DNA from: JAPLHP01 sp963720375
GTDB lineage: Bacteria; Chloroflexota; Dehalococcoidia; UBA2247; RBG-13-53-26
Reading direction: 5' to 3'
NCBI GenBank assembly: GCA_963720375.1
Contig: CAVRFM010000003.1
Coordinates: 38,934-102,933, forward strand
DNA: 64,000 nucleotides
Shown: positions 61,938-64,000 of the stretch, one piece after another
Layout: the number at the start of each line of letters is the position of its first letter
Numbering within the stretch: position 1 is the stretch's first letter
Program-made: the position numbers and the translations under genes
The notes under the pieces: model-generated
Seen by the model: only the letters and a program-made list of their open reading frames with translations
Told to the model about the DNA's origin: nothing
Database searches by the model: none

Positions 61938-62415
61938 AAGATAAACTGCTCTAACCCTCATAGTCTGCGATAATCGTCATTATCAGTGGTGATGAAACTG
62001 GATGAACTGCCCCGTAAGGGGCATGGTGGTGCCGACCTGCGTCAATACCAAAAGACAGTGTCTCCAAAAGGAAGCCTTTTGTTGACACATACCTGTTGAC
62101 GCTATTGTAGGCTTTCTGCGGTTCTTGCAGCATCGCAAAAGGCAATGTTGTGCATGAAGACAAGAACAGCGTAGGTAGTACTCCGATCTGTTCAGAGGAC
62201 CAAATCTGCGAACCACGCTAGGAGGACGACAGTGAAGGATAAGCCGAAATCCAAGTGATCGCGAGATACAGAAAGAGAAGCACCCATCCTTGGTGGTTGT
62301 CACAAATATCAATAGACGTATCAAATAGGAAAAGCGTATTATATTTATAGACAAAGAGATCAGGCCATACCTCGGCGTCGGCATAAAGTCAGATCAATTT
62401 AGAGGAGACTGTATA
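61938..62415. other. Gene-poor gap with a third CAATGTT element
   Basis: No reliable coding sequence. GGCAATGTTGTGCATG (about 62141) resembles the cassette starts at 57825 and 60579 but no paired end follows it in the window. Minus-strand ORFs here (61951-62163, 61983-62384) have no signs of translation. Confidence 0.4.
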
Positions 62416-63882
62416 ATGGGGAAGCGAAGTAAGTATATATTGGGCGGATTTCATGTACTATTTGTCATCTTGTTATCGAGCATGGTTCTCCTGGTTGCCG
62501 GATGTGGTGGTGGTTCATCTACATCAACACACTCCATAACCTACAACGGCAATGGCAATACCAGTGGCAGTGTCCCGACTGACTCAAGCACATACCAGCA
62601 GGGAAATACCGTCACGGTCCTTGGGAATACAGGCAGCCTTGTGAGAAGCGGGTATACTTTCGCCAGTTGGAACACAAAGGCTGATGGGTCCGGAACGACA
62701 TATGCAGCTGGAGCAACCTTCACAATGGGCTCAGCAAACGTCACCCTGTACGCCCAATGGACCTCAAACAGTGGCGGGGGTCAGATGACGACCGTGTACT
62801 CCTTTGGACCCGCGTCGGGCACCGATGGGCAGCACCCCTATGGCGGCGTGATGATTGGCAGTGACGGCTACCTCTATGGGACGACCCGGTCGGGCGGCCC
62901 GAATGGTACGGGCACGGTGTTCAAGCTCTCAACCTCCGGTACCGAATCGATCCTGTATTCCTTCGCGGTCGCCGGCGCGGATGCGCGGTTTCCCATCGGC
63001 GGGGTGGCTATGGACAGCCATGGCAACATCTGGGGGACGGCCTCCCTTGGAGGTGACGGCGGGAACGGTACGGTGTTCGAGATCTCCCCATCGGGAACCG
63101 AAACCCTCTACAGCCTGGTTACTTCGTCGATTTCCGGAACGGAACCATGCTCAACGCCGGTCGTGGACGCTGACGACAACATCTACGGGACGACCGACCA
63201 AAGCAACAACACGTACACCTCTTACGGTGCCGGCACGGTATTCAAGATCTCCGGGGGAGTGGTGTCCATCCTCTACACCTTTCAGACGGCGGCTCCCACC
63301 AATGGTCCCTTTGCCGGGTTGATCACGGACGGTGCTGGCAACTTCTATGGGACGACCGAGAATACCGGCCCGCACGGAGGTCAGGTCTTCAAGATCACCG
63401 CAGAGGGCGTCGAGTCCACCATCTACAACTTTACGTCGCGAACCGATGGGTTTGATCCCGTTGGCCTGTTGGCCCGGGACAGCGACGGGAATCTCTACGG
63501 GACGACCTATGCGGGCGGGGCATACGATGAACCAGGTTCCTTTCTGGGCACGGTATTCAAGATCTCCCCATCGGGAACCAAGACCACCCTGTATTCGTTT
63601 GGGCAGTCGGCCAATGATGGGGCGAAACCCTACGGGAGCGTGATACTGGACAGCTCCGGCAACCTCTACGGGACGACCGAAGAGGGCGGCGCGTACGGAA
63701 AGGGCACGCTGTTCAAGATTTCGAGCTCGGGCGTCATGTCCACCCTGTACTCCTTTGGTGCGTCAGCGACCGACGGCCAGAACCCGTCGGGTGCCATTGT
63801 CTTGGACAATGCCGGAAATATTTTCGGGACAACTCAAAACGGGGGCGCGAACGGAACGGGCACGGTATTCAAATACCATTGA
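62416..63882 (+). CDS. Lipoprotein with InlB-type and GloVer-type repeats
   Basis: The 488-residue protein has a signal peptide ending in the lipobox LVAGC. Next is an InlB/Listeria-Bacteroides-type repeat (residues about 37-116, including GYTFASWNTKADGSGTTYAA and VTLYAQW). The rest consists of about eight tandem repeats of roughly 45 residues with the pattern DxxGNxYGTT...GTVFKISxSGT...LYSF, which matches the GloVer (choice-of-anchor) beta-propeller-like repeats. It is extracellular and perhaps binds polymers or cells; binding partner unknown. The repeats are GC-rich compared to the N-terminus. AGAGGAG precedes the ATG. Confidence 0.9.
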   Translation: MGKRSKYILGGFHVLFVILLSSMVLLVAGCGGGSSTSTHSITYNGNGNTSGSVPTDSSTYQQGNTVTVLGNTGSLVRSGYTFASWNTKADGSGTTYAAGATFTMGSANVTLYAQWTSNSGGGQMTTVYSFGPASGTDGQHPYGGVMIGSDGYLYGTTRSGGPNGTGTVFKLSTSGTESILYSFAVAGADARFPIGGVAMDSHGNIWGTASLGGDGGNGTVFEISPSGTETLYSLVTSSISGTEPCSTPVVDADDNIYGTTDQSNNTYTSYGAGTVFKISGGVVSILYTFQTAAPTNGPFAGLITDGAGNFYGTTENTGPHGGQVFKITAEGVESTIYNFTSRTDGFDPVGLLARDSDGNLYGTTYAGGAYDEPGSFLGTVFKISPSGTKTTLYSFGQSANDGAKPYGSVILDSSGNLYGTTEEGGAYGKGTLFKISSSGVMSTLYSFGASATDGQNPSGAIVLDNAGNIFGTTQNGGANGTGTVFKYH

Positions 63883-63964
63883 AGCACGATCCTCGGCACG
63901 TAAGCCGCCTCGTCTTGGCGGGGCGGCCTCGCGCCGGCCACAGCGTATTAACGTATTAATGATT

Positions 63965-63992
63965 AAGGCGAGGCTATCATCCTCGCCTTTTT
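63965..63992 (+). terminator. Rho-independent terminator
   Basis: AAGGCGAGG-CTATCAT-CCTCGCCTT is a perfect 9-bp stem followed by TTT. It is the clearest terminator of the window and closes the lipoprotein gene. Confidence 0.9.
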
Positions 63993-64000
63993 AATTTCCA

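Noticed and set aside
61951..62384. Two minus-strand ORFs in the 61.9-62.4 kb gap
   Set aside because: Low-complexity Cys/Arg/Ser content and no ribosome sites; they are chance ORFs.

Overview
The window looks like a chromosomal piece of an anaerobic bacterium, most likely a Chloroflexota relative of the Dehalococcoidia. That placement is an inference from gene content and moderate GC, not from a marker phylogeny. Supporting content: hydrogenase maturation genes (hypA, hypB, a maturation protease), a CCG-domain Fe-S protein, an acyl-CoA dehydrogenase and a CoA-binding acyl-CoA synthetase, FeoB with a DtxR-type regulator, many small cysteine-rich proteins (FmdB, DUF3795, YkgJ, zinc ribbons), and no rRNA, tRNA, phage, transposase or CRISPR.

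Layout. 0-17 kb: a partial AbrB gene, a serpin lipoprotein, a methyltransferase, two nitroreductases, an SDR enzyme, a cytosolic HtrA-like protease, an acetyltransferase, a flavodoxin-like protein, a CCG Fe-S protein, an aquaporin, a CoA-binding protein and an MFS transporter. 17-37 kb: short transcription units spaced by a dispersed promoter-bearing repeat. They encode FmdB, a flavodoxin paralogue, a membrane P-loop ATPase, TrmO, hydrolases, acyl-CoA dehydrogenase, a YgbA-like protein, an epimerase between direct repeats, the dtxR-feoB operon, a cold-shock protein, three DUF3795 proteins, a cupin, a transglutaminase-like lipoprotein, a ferritin-like protein and a CrtI-like oxidoreductase. 36.5-47.8 kb: a two-component pair, groES-groEL, dnaJ, an HD-GYP response regulator and a CHASE4 sensor kinase. 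48-57.5 kb: mobA, pilT, a ferredoxin, DUF169, alpha-glucan phosphorylase, two NifU-like proteins, FmdB, the hydrogenase protease, hypBA and a rhomboid protease. 57.7-62.3 kb: four unrelated plus-strand genes (HEPN protein, thioesterase, AT-rich methyltransferase, DUF1801), each followed by the same ~30-bp motif, resembling a gene-cassette array. The window ends with a lipoprotein made of InlB-type and GloVer-type repeats and a clear terminator.

Three things stand out. First, a family of about 11 same-orientation repeats carries an extended -10 promoter (TGnTATAAT); one copy is split exactly at its -10 box by a 96-bp MITE with IS630-like ends. Second, the 57.7-62.3 kb region looks like mobile gene cassettes, with complementary cassette-start and cassette-end sequences. 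Third, at least seven otherwise intact genes carry a single frameshift that a one-base indel in a short homopolymer would repair. This points to sequencing or assembly error, and those genes should be read across the shift.
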